DNA from: Vitellaria paradoxa
Lineage: Eukaryota > Streptophyta > Magnoliopsida > Ericales > Sapotaceae
Length of the DNA stretch: 64,000 bases
NCBI GenBank assembly: GCA_019916065.1
Contig: CM034238.1
Coordinates: forward strand, 29,561,246-29,625,245
Reading direction: 5' to 3'
The translations under genes and the position numbers were made by a program. Below are positions 34,501-48,357 of this stretch, piece by piece. Numbering within the stretch: the first letter of the stretch is position 1; every line of letters starts with the position of its first letter. The notes under the pieces were generated by a model that saw nothing but the letters and a program-made list of their open reading frames with translations, was not told where the DNA came from and did no database searches.

Positions 34501-35459
34501 TGCTATATCATGCCTTGACCATGCTATGCCATGCCAGCATGTTATATTATCATGTTATTCCATGCTACCATGCTCAATCACCATCCCACATCATGATATA
34601 ACATACTAGGGCATCATTTACCATGTTAGCACGTGCTTTAACATGCCATACGCCATGTTTTGACACATCGACACATGCCTTGACATGCTAGAACACTTAG
34701 TAGGGCTAACACAAATTTGGAAATCAAATACTTATCAATCTAGAGCATTCACTTGAGTGAGCAATGCTTTAGAGACTGAGAATGACTTAGGATTGGCTAA
34801 GCTGATGATTTCTAAGTCATGATTCCTTTAGACATATCTGACATGCATCCTTAAACTGTCATCACTGTTAGAATATAAGTTGTCATTACATTTAATATGT
34901 CCATGACATACTAGAACATAGAAACTGCGCCACTCACGTAATATTAGGATCCTAGGCTTTTCACATAGACTTGATCATCATCATTAGGAACTGAGCTCTT
35001 GATTTATGTTGAGTTTGTTTCCTAAATGATAATACTCATTTACATGAGCAAGGCACACCCTGGGACTTTGAGCTCCTCATTGGAGTGAGGCTCCCTCCTC
35101 TAGTTATGGGCTAAGCGCTAACTGTTTCTCTTTAGTCTAGAGCGAAGCTCCTTTCCAAATTTATGCGCTAGGCGTTAACTATTTTTCTAATAGAGTTAGG
35201 TAGACCTGATCCCTTCACAGCGTACAGAGGCAGCTTAAGCAGAAGGCTTGAGTCTGGTCATTATAGTATGAGGTGCTACCTTAAAACTAGGATCCTTTCC
35301 CTGGTTAAATGTAAGGCATTAACGCTCTCTTCTCTAGAGTAAGGCTCTCTTTTCTAGTTATACGCTAGATGCTAACTTTCGTTCTTGTTTGGAGTGAGGC
35401 TTCTTCCTTTAGTTAACTGTTTCCTAGTTATGTGCTAAGTGCTATCTATCCTTTCCCAG
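31525..35459. repeat. 3.9-kb tandem duplication, unit B
   Basis: Second unit, about 26 bp longer. It has an extra direct repeat near 33900-33955 (TTCGCCCATTTCATC..GAGCAAACTTG). At its right end the sequence continues into TGGAGCAAGTC and more LTR-type repeats that unit A lacks, so unit B is joined to the original flank. Confidence 0.85.
32640..32730 (-). pseudogene. Second copy of the unidentified exon (unit B)
   Basis: Encodes MMDLTAVRDIFLRTGYKNEE and GVENE before a GTAAGC donor. It differs from the unit A exon by several residues, most of them replacements. The downstream exon is cut off at the unit A/B joint (31525), so this copy is headless and tailless. Confidence 0.5.
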
Positions 35460-36115
35460 TGGAGCAAGTCTCTTTTCCTCTGGTTATGCGCTAGGCATTA
35501 ACTATTCTCTCTCATCTGAGGTTGGGCTCCATTTCCTAGTTAAGCACAAAGTGCTAACTGTCTTTTATCATCCAAAGCGAAGCTCTCTTCCTAAGTTATG
35601 CGCGAGGTGCTAACTTTTATTTTAGTCTTAGAGCTATGTAGACCTAATTCCTTAATAGGATACGTATGTAGCTCGGTAGAAGGCTTGAGTCTGGTCACCG
35701 TAACGCGAGGTGCTACCTTAGAACTAGAAAACCTTTTCTTGGTTAAACACAAGGCATTAACCATCTCTTATTTGGAGTAAGGTTCCATTTTCTAGTTACG
35801 TGTAAGGTGCTAACTATCCTTCTTATTTGGCGTGAGGCTCCTTTCTCTAGTCAACCATTTCCTAGTTATGTGCTAAGCACTAACTATCCTTTCCCCAGTA
35901 GAGCAACGTTCCTTTCCACCAATTACGCGCTAGGCGCCAACTGTTCTTTATCCAATGGAGCAAGGCTTCATTCTCCAGTTATGCGTTAAGTGCTAATTGT
36001 CTCTTACTCTTTGAATTTGGGTTCCTCTTCCAATTAAGCATAAGGTGCTAATTGTCTTTTATCAACTGAAGCGAAGCTCTCTTCCTAAGTTATGCGGGAG
36101 GCGCTAACTTTTATT
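32733..36115 (+). mobile_element. LTR-derived sequence in unit B and right flank
   Basis: As the unit A LTR-like sequence (TGTTGACATTCCAATTTTGCC start) but continuing beyond the duplication: two more GACCT..GTACGTAG-type modules (35215-35290, 35640-35715) and further minisatellite units up to about 36115. It therefore shows the fuller extent of the element. No coding domain seen. Confidence 0.45.
35090..36115. repeat. GCGCTAACT minisatellite, long block
   Basis: About fifteen diverged units with cores such as AGTTATGCGCTAGGCGTTAACT, AGTTATGCGCGAGGTGCTAACT and AGTTAAGCACAAAGTGCTAACT. Paired changes sometimes keep the arms complementary (GCACAAAGTGC beside GCGCTAAGCGC). Units alternate with GGAGTGAGGCTCC-like words. 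Confidence 0.75.
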
Positions 36116-36199
36116 TTAGTTTTTAAAGTTAGTCTCTAATAGTATAAAAATGATTACTCCTAATCTATATCTAGAGTTAAGCACTTTCTTTCCCTCATC

Positions 36200-36790
36200 C
36201 CATGTCTGAAGCATGGTTTTGTCACACACAACACTGACCTTATTGTTCCTACATTGTTCCACTTACTGAGGGCCAACCTTAGGAGCCTCAGGATTTTTGT
36301 CCTATTGAACCAATTTGTATTTGAGCCTATAGGCATTGAGTGTGATCATTAACCCAATCATATTGGGGATGATGTTTGGAATGAGCCTCTTTGTCATTTC
36401 TTTGTTGACCTTCCTGTTCAAGAGACTTTTGTATCATCTATAGAGAGTCCAGGAGACTTATAGTCCTTTTTTACTGTTGAGCTTGATGCTCAACCTACCC
36501 TAACTACCTTAGACCCCATTGGGAGTCTTTTGATTCCAATTGGGCATTTGAATGTCACATGGCTCGAGGAGCACATCGTTGAGTTGATTGACCTTAGTTC
36601 ACTTCACTACACACCCGAGGTTGAGAGTGATGCACACCTCTCACCTCTTGACTTAACCCCACCGAAGACTCTTAGTATCGGGATTGTGAGTGACTACCAT
36701 GCAATTGACCATCATTAGGGGGAGGTAGTAGACATGAGGCAAGCTTGCATAGACTTTTTGGGGGCCGAGATATCATTAGAGCCTACCATT
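36200..36790 (+). other. Coding-like remnant, unidentified
   Basis: A frame rich in Asp, Pro and Leu runs through 36440-36718: VELDAQPTLTTLDPIGSLLI, then GHLNVTWLEEHIVELIDLSS and SPLDLTPPKTLSIGIVSDYH, with one stop upstream near 36460. The even base composition suggests old coding sequence, perhaps a retrotransposon internal region given the LTR-like DNA on its left. No family recognised. Confidence 0.35.
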
Positions 36791-37330
36791 TTCCAGATTT
36801 TATATATTTTGATAAAACAACCTCCACTAAATTTATCTAACTTTTTTCAAACTTTTCAAACATTATCCAACTTTTTCACACCTTTCAAGAAAAGCATTAA
36901 ACACCCAACAATCCAAAAATTGTCTATATTTTGTTTTTTGCCAAAATTTAAAACTCCAAATAGGAGCCTAGTGTGCACTAGGATTACCAAACTACGCCTA
37001 AATCTACAACTACCTCCAAATTTTTCCAATTTATTGCACACACTAAAATCTCCAACTTTACCCAAACTTTCTCAAATTTTCTCCAACTTTTATCGACTCT
37101 CTTCAAAATTTTCCAACTCTCACTAATTTTTTCATACTTCAAACTTCCACATGCTTGCTGCAACTTCTACCAACTTTTTCACACTTTTAAAGGAACACAT
37201 AAGACACCCAACAATCCAAAGTTTACCTACTTTTTTTGCCTAAATTTGGAACACCAAACAGTACCATAATTCACAAATAAGCCTTCCACAAAAACAACCA
37301 TTAATGAACTGTCGATCCTTACAAGAAATC
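36790..37330. repeat. Dispersed G-poor repeat, entry to the satellite array
   Basis: Same family as 1-187, with CACCCAACAATCCAAA, TTTTTCACACTTTTAAAGGA and AACACCAAACAGTACC. At 37290-37330 it carries the satellite phrase CACAAAAACAACCATTAATG. It may show how the satellite arose from the dispersed repeat. Confidence 0.65.
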
Positions 37331-37800
37331 AACAAAACCCCAGTACTTTCAAGAAATCAACACTGTAAGCAGAGATCTAAAGAAAATCTCGCAAGCCGGT
37401 AGTTCGCAGCTTGCAGCGGCATGCCGGAAGCTCATCGGAATCACAGCTTGCACGGACTCGCACCTGGAGATGAAGATTTGGGAGACCAAAAGGAAGAAAC
37501 GAAGACCTTGGTTGCGCCAACAATCCTCCGTTTTGTGGAAAAAAATTAGGGCTTTTTTTGTTTTACTTCATTTTTCCCCTAAGTTTGATGAAACGACACC
37601 CAAAACCCAAAATTTTGTAAAATCGTAAAATCGCATGTAAAATCATGATTTTAACGATTTTAACCCATAAAATCGCTTTTCTACCTATTTTATCCCAAAA
37701 ACGATTTTGATGCGATTTAACAAGGTTTTGCCATCTAAAATCGTAAAATCGTGCGATTTTACGATTTAAGTCATGATTTTAACAACAATGATCTAAAAAT
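37331..37800. other. Non-satellite insertion with AAAATCGT palindromes
   Basis: A GC-richer piece (37380-37600) without recognised coding is followed by many AAAATCGTAAAATCG / CGATTTTACGATTT words. At 37738-37767 these make a 14-bp perfect hairpin with a TG loop. The satellite pattern resumes at about 37801. Confidence 0.5.
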
Positions 37801-40800
37801 TTTTCTAATTTTCTCCACACACTAAAATCTCCAACCATGTCCAACTATTTCAAATTTTCTCGAACTTTTGTCAAACTATTTTAATTCTCGCCAACTCTAA
37901 CCAATTTTTTCCCACCTGAAACTTTTACATAATTTCTACAACTTACACCAACTTTTTAACACTTTTCAAAGAACACATCGAATATCCAAAAACTCAAAAA
38001 CCTAACCCACTTCTTTTTCCCAAATTTGGAACTCTGAAGAGTACCTTAACTAACAAATAAATCTTCCACAAAAAACAACCATTAATGAACTATCGATCCT
38101 TACATTTTCCAAATTTGCCTATTCCGAATGAATAATTTTCTTCAACTTCTTCCAAATTTTTACAACTTCGATGAACCTTTTCACACCTTTCTACGCAAAC
38201 ATTAAATACCCAACGATCCAAAATTCGTGTACCTCTTTCTTTTTGCAAAATTTAAAGCTCCAAAGAGGTGCCCAATGTACGTTATGATATTACCAAATTA
38301 GGCCAAAATCTCCAACTCCAAATTTTTCGAACTTTCTTCACATTAAAATCCACATATTTACCACAACTTTCTCAAATTTTCTCAAACTTTTATCAACAAT
38401 TTTCAATTTCCTCCAACTCTTACCAAGTGTTTCCACTTCAAACTTTTACATGCTTTCTACAACTTCTACCAACTTTTTCACACTTTCAAACAACACATCA
38501 AACATCCAAAAACGCAAAAACCTGACCAACTTCTTTTTCCCAAATTTGGAACTGCTAACAGTACTTTAATTAACAAATAAATCTTCCACAAACACAACCA
38601 TTAATGAACTATCGATCCCTACATTTTCTGAATTTGCCTATTTCGAATGAACAATTTTCTCCAACTTCTTTCAAATTTTTACAACTTTGATGAACTTTTT
38701 CACACCTTTCGACGTAAACATCAAACACCCAACAATCCAAAATTCGTCTACCTTTTGCCATTTGCTAAAATTTAAAGCTCCAAAGAGGTGCCCAATGTGC
38801 GTTATGATTACCAAATTAGGCCAAAATCTCCCACTAACACCAAATTTTTCTAACTTTCTTCACATTAAAATCTCAAAATTTACCCAAATTTTCTCAAACT
38901 GTTACCAACAATTTTAAATTTTCTCAAACTCTTACCAATTGTTTCACACTTCAAACTTTTACATGCTTTCTACAACTTCTACCAACATTTTCACACTTTT
39001 CAAACAACACATCAAAAATCCAAAAACTCAAAAACCTGACCTACTTCTTTTTCCCAAATTTGGAATGCCTAATAGTACCTTAATTATCAAATAAATCTTC
39101 CACAAAAACAACCATTAATGAACTATCCATCCTTACATTTTCCAAATTTACCTATTTCGAATGAATAATTTTCTCCAACTTTTTTCAAATTTTTACAACT
39201 TCGATGAACTTTTCCAAACCTTTCGACGTAAACATCAAACACCCAACAATCCAAAATTCGTCTACTTGTAGCTTTATGCCAAAATTTAAATCCCCAAAGA
39301 GGCACCCAATGTTTGTTATGATTACCAAATTAGGCCAAAATCTCCAACTAACTCCAAATTTTTCTAACTTTCTTCACGTTAAAATCTCCAATTCTACCCA
39401 ACACTTACCAATTGTTTCACACTTCAAACTTTTACATGCTTTCTACAACTTCTACCAACATTTTCACACTTTTCAAACAACAAATCAAACATCCAAAAAC
39501 TCAAAAACCTGACCTACTATTTCCCAAATTTGGAACTCCTAATAGAACCTTAATTACCAAATAAATCTTCCACAAAAACAACCATTAATGAACTATCGAT
39601 CCTTACATTTCCAACTTTACCCATTTCGAATGAATAATTTTCTCCAACTTCTTTCAAATCTTTACAACATCGATGAACTTTTTCACACATTTCGACGTAA
39701 ACATCAAACACCCAACAACCCAAAATTCGCCTACCTTTTGCTTTTTGCCAAAATTTAAAGCTCCAAAGAGGTGCCAAATTATGTTTACCAAATTAGGCCC
39801 AAATCTCCAACTAACTGCAAATTTTTCTAACATTCTTCACATTAAAATCTCCAATTTTACCCAAACCTTCCCAAAATTTCTCAAACTTCTATCAGCAATT
39901 TTCAATTTTCTCCGACTCTTACCAATTGTTTCACACTTCAAACTTTTACATATTTTCTACATCTTCTACCAACGTTTTCACACTTTTCAAACAACACATC
40001 AAACATCCAAAAACTCAAAAACCTGACCTACTTTTTCCCAAATTTGGAACTCCTACCAGCACCGTAATTAACAAAAAAATCTTCCACAAAAAAAACCATT
40101 AATGAACTATCGATCCCTACTTTTTCCAAATTTGCCTTTTTCGAATGAACAATTTTCTCCAAATTTGATGAACTATTTCACACCTTTCGACGTAAACATC
40201 AAACACCCAACAATCCAAAATTCGACTACCTTTTGCTTTTTGCTAAAATTTAAAGGTCCGAAGAGGTGCCCAATGTGCATTATGATTACCAAATTAGGCC
40301 AAAATCTCCCACTAACACCAAATTTTCTAACTTTCTTCACATTAAAATCTCCAAAGTTACCCAAAGTTTCTCAAACTTTTACCAACAATTTTAAATTTTC
40401 TCAAACTCTTAACAATTCTTTCACACGTCAAACTTTTACATGCTTTCTACAACTTCTACCAACATTGTCACGCTTTTCAAACAACACATCAAAAATCCAA
40501 AAATTCAAAAACCTAAACTACTTCTTTTTCCCAAATTTGGAACTCCTAACAGTACCTTAATTATCAAATAAATCATCCACGAAAACAACAATTAATGAAC
40601 GATCCATCCTTACATTTTCCAAATTTGCCTATTTCGAATGAATAATTTTCTCCAACTTTTTTCAAATTTTTCCAACTTCGATGAACTTTTCCAAACCTTT
40701 CGACGTAAACATCAAACACCCAACAATCCAAAATTCGTCCACTTGTTGCTTTATGCAAAAATTTAAAGCTCCAAAGAGGTGCCCAATGTGTGTTATGATT

Positions 40801-43800
40801 ACCCAATTAGGCCAAAATCTCCAACTAACTCCAAATTTTTCCTTCTTCACATTAAAATCTCCAATTTTACCAAGAATTTCTGACATTTTCTCCAACTCTT
40901 ACCAATTGTTTCACACTTAAAACTTTTACAAGCTTTCTACAACTTCTACCAACATTTTCACACTTTTCAGACAACACATCAAACATCCAAAAACTCAAAA
41001 ACCTGTCCTACTTTTTCCCAAATTTGGAACTCCTAACAAAACCTAAATTACAAAATAAATCTTCCACAAAAACAACCATTAATAAACTATCGATCCGTAC
41101 ATTTTCCAACTTTACCTATTTCGTAAGAATAATTTTCTCCAACTTTTTTCAAATTTTTACAACTTCGATGAACTTTTTCACACTTCTCGACGTAAACATC
41201 AAACGCCAAACAATCCAAAAATCGTCTACTTCTTGCATTTTGCAAAATTTGAAGCTCCAAACAGGTGCCCAGTGTGCGTTATGATTACCAAATTAGGCAA
41301 AAATCTCCAACTAACTCCAAATTTTTCTAACTTTCTTCACATTAAAATCTCCAATTTTACACAAACTTTCTCAAATTTTCTCAAACTTTTATCATTAATT
41401 TTCAATTTTCTCCAACTCATACCAATTGTTTCGCACTTCAAACTTTTACATGCTTTCTACAATTTCTACCAACTTTTTCACACTTTTCAAAGAACACGTC
41501 AAACATCCAAAAACTCAAAAACCGGACCTACTTCTTTTTCCCAAATTTGGAAATCCTAACAGTACCTTAATTAATAAATAAATCGTCCACAAAAACAATC
41601 ATTAATGAACTATCGATCCTTACATTTTCCAAATTTGCGTATTTCAAATTTGGACTCCTTACATTTTCTCCAACTTCTTTCAAATTTTTACAACTTCGAT
41701 GAACTTTTTCACACCTTTCGATGTAAAAATCAAACACCCAACAATCCAAAATCCGTCTACCTTTTGCTTTTTCCCAAAATTTAAAGCTCCAAAGTGGTGC
41801 CCAATGTGCGTTATGATTACCAAATTAGGCCAAAATCTCCCACTAACTCCAAATTTTTCAAACTTTCTTCTCATTAAAATCTCCAATTTTACCCAAACTT
41901 TCTCAAATTTGTCAAACTTTTATTAGCAATTTTCAATTTTCCCCAACTCCTACCCATTGTTTCACACTTCAAACTTTTACATACTTTCTACAACTTCTAC
42001 CAACTTTTTCACACCTTACAAACAACACATCAAACATCCAAAAACTCAAAAACCAGACCTACTCCTTTTCCCCAAATCTGAAAACGCCTAACAGTACCTT
42101 AATTAACAAATAAATCTTCCACGAAATCAACCATTAATGAACTATCGATCCTTACATTTTCCAAATTTGCCTATTTTGAATGAATAATTTTCTCCAATTT
42201 TTTCCAAATTTTTACAACTTCGATGAACTTTTTGAAACCTTTCGACGAAAACATCAAACACCCAACAATTCAAAATTCGTCTACCTTTTGCTTTATGCCA
42301 AAATTTAAAGCTCCAAAGAGGTGCCTAATGTGCGTCACGATTACCAAATTAGGCCAAAATCACCAACTAACTCCAAACTTTTCTAACTTTCTTCACATTA
42401 AAATCTCCAATTTTACCCAAACTTTCTCACATTTTCCCCAACTCATACCAATTGTTACACACTTCAATCTTTTACATGCTTTTGACAACTTCTACCTACA
42501 TTTTCACACTTTTTAAACAACACATCTAACATCCAAAAACTCAAAAACCTAACCTACTTCTTTTTCCCGAATTTGAAACTCCTAACAGAAGCTTAGTTAC
42601 CAAATAAATCTTCCACAAAAACAACAATTAATGAACTATTGATACTTACATTTTCCAAATTTGCCTATTTTCAATGAATAATTTTCTCCAACTATTTCAA
42701 ATTTTTACAACTTCGATGAATTTTTTCACACCTTTCGACATAAACATCAAACACCCAACAATCAAAAATTCATCTACTTTTTGCTTTTTGCAAAAATTTA
42801 AAGCTTCAAAAAGATGCCCAATGTGCGTTATCATTACCCAATTAGGCCAAAATCTCCAACTAACTCCAAATTTTTCTAACTTTCTTCACATTAAAAACTC
42901 CAATTTTACCTAAACTTTCTCAAATTTTCCCAAACTTTTATCAGCAATTTTCAATGTTCTCCAACTCCTAACAATTGTTTCACACTTCAAACTTTTACAT
43001 GCTTTGTACAACTTCTACCAACTTTTTCATACCTTCCGAACAACACCCAAGCATCCAAAAACTCAAAAACTGGACCTACTACTTTTTACCAAATTTGGAA
43101 ATCCTAACCGTACCTTAATTAGCAAATAAATCTTCCACAAAAACAAGCATTAATGAACTATCGATCCTTATATTTTCCAAATTTGCCTATTCTGAATGAA
43201 TAATTTTCCCTAAATTTTTTCAAATTTTTACAACTTAAATGAACTTTTACACACCTTTCGACGTAAACATCAAACACCCAACAATCCAAAATTCAACTAC
43301 CTTTTGCATTTTGCAAAATTTAAAGCTCCAAAGAGGTGCCCAATGTGCGTTACGATTACCAAATTAGGCCAAAATCTCCAACTAACTCCAAATTTTTCTA
43401 ACTTTCTTCCCATTAATATCTCCAATTTTACCCAAACTTTCTCCCATTTTCTCCAACTCTTACCAATTGTTTCACACTTCAAACTTTTACACGCTTTCTA
43501 CAATTTCTACCAACTTTTTCATGCTTTCAAACAACACATCAAACATCCAAAAACCCAAAAACCTGACCTACTTCTTTTTCCCAAATTTGGAACTGCTAAC
43601 AGTACCTTAATTAACAAATAAATCATCCACAAAAACAACCATTAATGAACTATCGATCCTTACATTTTCCAAATTTTCCGATTTCGAATGAATAATTTTC
43701 TCAAACTTCTTTTAAATTTTTACAACTTCGATGAACTTCTCACACCTTTCGACGTAAACATCAAAAACCCAACAATCCAAAATTCGCCTAACTTTTGATT

Positions 43801-44063
43801 TTTGTAAAATTTACAGCTCTAAAGAGGTGCCCAATGTGCGTTATGATTACCAAATTAGGCCAAAATCTCCAACTAACTCCAAAATTTTCTAACTTTCTTC
43901 ATATTAAAATCTCCAATTTTACCCAAAGTTTCTCGCATTTTCTCCAACTCTTACCAATTGTTTCACACTTCAAACTTTTACATGCTTTCTACAATTTCTA
44001 CCAACTTTTTCACACTTTCAAATAACACATCAAACATCCAAAAACCCAAAAACCTGACCTACT

Positions 44064-45599
44064 TGATTACACTTGAAAAGTGTAATTACAAACTCCCTAA
44101 CTCAACACTTATTCATGCATTTAAATAATTAAAGTTGAAGTTTTAGTGTTATTGTATTACTTATACTTTTATTGTTTATTTGCAGAGAAAAGGGCAAGGA
44201 TGTCAAAGTTTATAGCTATGGAAATGGCCAAGAAAATGAAGGAAATGTCATGGTTCAAACCTCACCTTGGATGGCCAAGACTAGCCAAAAGACTCAACCT
44301 AAAGGAGGAAGAAAAGCAAGAAATAAAGACACTTGGGGGTCGGGACCGTCCATGTAATGGTCGGGACCACAGTGTATAGGAATTGAGAAGAAAGCTTTTT
44401 GTGGTCAAGACCCCCAGATTAGACGGTCGGGACCACCGTGTATCCAAAATCCAAGAATTAAAGCACCTCTTTTAGGGTTTCTTGGCATCTATATAAAGAG
44501 CTATTGCACGGCCAAGAAGGGGAGAAGCCCCTTTTGATTTTGCACCTTCAATTGAGCGTTAGAATAGAATTTTGAGAGTTTTTAGATTAGTTTTTTTTAA
44601 ACTTGGATGCGTGGATTCATGGTTTTCGTTGGAGCTTTCATCGTTGTCTTTGTAGTGATTCTTCACCTCGTCTTTTATATTCGCTTTACGTTGTAAGTTG
44701 CACTTTAATCTATTTCGTTTTATTTCGATTTGTTTCGTAATATCATGTTTTGCTTGTTTCAATTCTCTTTTCGTATGATTGAATGCTATTTTATTGTTTT
44801 TAAGATGCTTAAAGTAGTGTTAGCGTAAAACCCCAGTTCTTGATTCAACGAATCAAGAATGGGTAGTTCACGAAAAACCTTGGGGTGTTAGTAGACCCTT
44901 CGCATGGGTTGTGAGAGCTCATGTGTAAGGATCTACCGTGTTAAAATCTATTTTCAACTTGTTTCGAAAACATTCGAAACCGAAAATCTTTAACCACACT
45001 CGTTTGAAGTCACTGGTATGGGTTTTTGAATATAACCGTTTACATACTTTTGAATAAGGTTAAAAATAGGTTTCGAATTTATTTCTAGTTTCGTTTGTTT
45101 GAAAAACTTTCGGAAACAAAGGTCTTTAACCATATCTGCTTGAGATCACTGGTACTGACCTTTGATTAAAATATTATTAACACTTTTTGAATTAAACCCT
45201 AATCTAGATTTGAATACAAACATCCCAAGGTAAAGTAGTGAACTACCTGGACTTGAAAGTTGGATCAAGAACCTTTTTAGTATCATGCTTGTTATTTAAT
45301 TTAATTTATGAGTTGATTTATTCGCTTTAGAATTTAGAGTAGATGCTTTGTTGCACTTTAAAATTAAATTGAATTTCTTTAATTAATATTTAATTCAGTT
45401 AGAACCTAAAACAAAAGTTTGAGTTGCTAAAAAATTAGTTTAAATTAATTTAAGTTCACCTACTAATTAAGAGAACAAGTCTAGAGCTTTTAACAAAGCC
45501 CTCCCTGTGGATTCGACCTTGAACTCACCGAGTTTTGAAACTACGACTGCCCTCTTGCACTTGAGAGGTAGAACCCGAAACACTTTTTAGGGTCGGTCA
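44064..45599 (+). mobile_element. Solo LTR in the satellite, 1536 bp, TSD CTACT
   Basis: Starts TGATTACACTTGAAAAGTGT and ends GGGTCGGTCA. CTACT flanks both ends (44059-44063, 45600-45604), and removing the element restores the satellite phrase GACCTACTTCTTTTTCCC. There is no internal domain. Near the 3' end, CCTGTGGATTCGACCTTGAA and a TTGCACTTGAGAGG word resemble the 3' part of plant Ty3/gypsy LTRs. At 44335-44450 it holds repeated GGTCGGGACC-type words. Confidence 0.92.
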
Positions 45600-46598
45600 C
45601 TACTTCTTTTTCCCAAATTTGAAACCCCTAACAGTACCTTAATTAAGAAATAAATCTTCCACAAAAACAACCATTAATGAACTATCGATCCTTACATTTT
45701 CCAAATTTACCTATTTCGAATGAATAATTTTCTCCAACTTCTTTCAAATTTTTACAACTTCGATAAAAAAATTAACAAATAAATCTTCCACAAAAACAAC
45801 CATTAATGAACTATCGACCTTACATTTTTGACGTAAACATTAGACACCCAACAATCCATAATTCATCTACCTTTTGCATTTTGCAAAATTTAAAGCTCCA
45901 AAGAGGTGCCAAATGTGCGTTATGATTACCAAATTAGGCCAAAATCTCCAACTAACTCCAAATTCTTCTAACTTTCTTTACATTAAAATCTCCAAATTTA
46001 CCCAAACTTTCTCACATTTTCTTCAAACTCTTACCAATTGTTTCACACTTCAAACTTTTACATGCTTTTTACAACTTCTACCAACATTTTCACGCTTTTA
46101 AACAACACATCAAACATCCAAAAACCCAAAAACCTGACCTACTTCTTTTTCACAAATTTGAAACCCCTAACAGTACCTTAATTAAGAAATAAATCTTCCA
46201 CAAAAACAACCATTAATGAACTATCGATCCTTACATTTTCCAAATTTGCCTATCTCGAATGAATAATTTTCTCCAACTTCTTTCAAATTTTTACAACTTC
46301 GATGAACTTTGTCACACCTTTCGACGTAAACATCAAACACCCAACAATCCAAAATTCGTCTACTTTTTGCTTTTTGCAAAAATTTAAATCTTCAAAGGGA
46401 TGCCCAATGTGCGTTATCATTACCAAATTAGGCCAAAATCTCCAACTAACTCCAAATTTGTCTAACTTTCTTCACATTAAAAACTCCAAATTTACCCAAA
46501 CTTTTATTAACAATTTTCAATATTCTCCACCTCCTACCAATTGTTTCACACTTCTAACTTTTACATGCTTTGTACAACTTCTACAAACTTTTTCACAC

Positions 46599-48357
46599 TG
46601 ACCACTCTCTAATTTAGTAGTGGCTCGCTCTCAAGTATAAGAGGTCGGTTGAGTTTAGTCTAGGTGAGTCCTAGGTCATCTTCCACATGGAGCAAGGGTG
46701 TGACTAAATTTTAGAAAACTTGATTTTGAAAGCACTTGCAAAAATTTTAAGAAGCAAATAAAACAATCTTTTTGGAGTTTTCGAATGGAGATTTGTAACA
46801 ATAATTTGAGAATTTCCAACACGAATTAAACGAAAGATGAACACACTACAAAAGAAAATCAATTTATAAACTTAAACAAACTATGTGAATTAAAACACTT
46901 AGCTTTAACCTAGTCCTGTAACGTCCTCGAAGGGCTGAATTCGGATATATAGTTAACTCAACCTAATTCTTACACCTGTAATATTAGGTCAGAAGATTTG
47001 GCGTTAAAAACCCTTTTCGTAAAGAAATCACAATTCTAGGATTTTGAAATCAGGTTTGAAATCACCGGGATATGGAATTGACCTTCAATTTACACGAGCG
47101 TAATCGAAGTTCAACTGTATCATGGGCAATTCGTTTTCAAAAATTAATCTAGAATTATGTGCCTTACATTTTTATTCGAAAGATAAACACAATTTAGTTC
47201 AAACTATCCAAATTCAACTCCTTCAATTCGATTACACTCCTAGGTTAAAACCAAGAAAACCCTAGCCTAGCATTACTAAAACATAAACAAAGCATTTCGA
47301 AAAGAAAAACATCTTCATCATGCAACAGAATATGAAAACGAAATAGATTAAAAAGGTTTAAGACAATTTTGAAAGCAAATTAATCCAAACTAAGTTTACG
47401 AAATACTACGAAGTGAACATAGAAGACAAAGCATGAAGAACATGAAATTCTGATTAAAACAAATCAACAAATAGAACTTACACGTAAATCTTATTGTGAA
47501 GACGAAATTAAGCTTGAACAATCCAATCCAAAGCGAAATCGAAATCGTAACCCTAATCTAAACTAAAGAGAAGAAGTGCGTAGGGTTTCGAACCCTCCTG
47601 CATCAGATTTTAAACCTTTTATATCAACGTATATTACAAGGGCATAAAGGTAAAAACATAGCTCAAACTTATTCTAAACTTGTGCTGGAAGAGTCCTCAT
47701 GGGCGCCCATGGCTGAGGTGGGGCGCCCATGGTACAAGTGTTTGATGAAGTTCTCAAAGAGATAGCCAAAAACAGCAGTTAGAACCCTCTCTCTGTGGGC
47801 ACCCACCTGATGAAGAGTGGGGCGCCCAAGGGTCCTCAGGGGCGCCCATGGGTCTAGGTGGGGCGCCCATCTGCAACTACAGTGAACAGTTCTTCTTTGA
47901 CAGCTTTCTGTCCCTGACTTCTGATGCGATTTTGACATTGAAGATGACAGATTCAGGCTTCGGCTAAACCAGAAAGGTTGTAGGGATTCGAGTCTTCTTT
48001 CCAACGCAAAAAGAATGGAACCATTTCGAGTTGTGACGAAAAAGTTATGGCTGGAAAACTGAGAGGGTGTTGAGCTGGAACTTCAACCGCACACTACTTC
48101 AACTATTTTGAACTTCAAACCACTTCCTTCTCCTTGGCACCCATGGTAGTCGATCTTATGCCTTGGGGTGGCTCCTCCTCACATGCAACCTTGGTGTTGT
48201 TTGGGCCAAAAACACCATATTATATTACTTGAAATATACACACACCAAGAATGCGTGGAAATGAGATAATCACACTAACACATCGCCAATAATAACTGTA
48301 AATTCATAATTAGCATGCTCAATATATATATAATTGTACAATAATGCATGCTAATCA
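46599..48357 (-). mobile_element. Solo LTR in the satellite, 1759 bp, TSD CACAC
   Basis: On the minus strand it begins TGATTAGCATGCATTATTGT and ends TTAGAGAGTGGTCA. CACAC flanks it (46594-46598, 48358-48362), and the empty satellite site TTTTTCACACTTTTC supports this. It is related in plan to the LTR at 44064 (TGATTA start, GGTCA end, a CTTGAGAG word before the end). At 47698-47875 it has repeated GGGGCGCCCATGG-type words. No internal coding; frames inside are chance. Confidence 0.9.

Noticed and set aside
40102..40560. 152-codon frame in the satellite as a gene
   Set aside because: Repeats across units, Phe/Asn/Thr-rich, explained by low G content.
44146..44379. Lys-rich frame inside the solo LTR
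   Set aside because: Lies in an LTR with no gag or pol similarity; the homologous LTR at 54466 does not preserve it.
47669..48004. 111-codon minus frame in the solo LTR
   Set aside because: Open because of GGGGCGCCCATGG repeats; no homologous frame in related LTRs.
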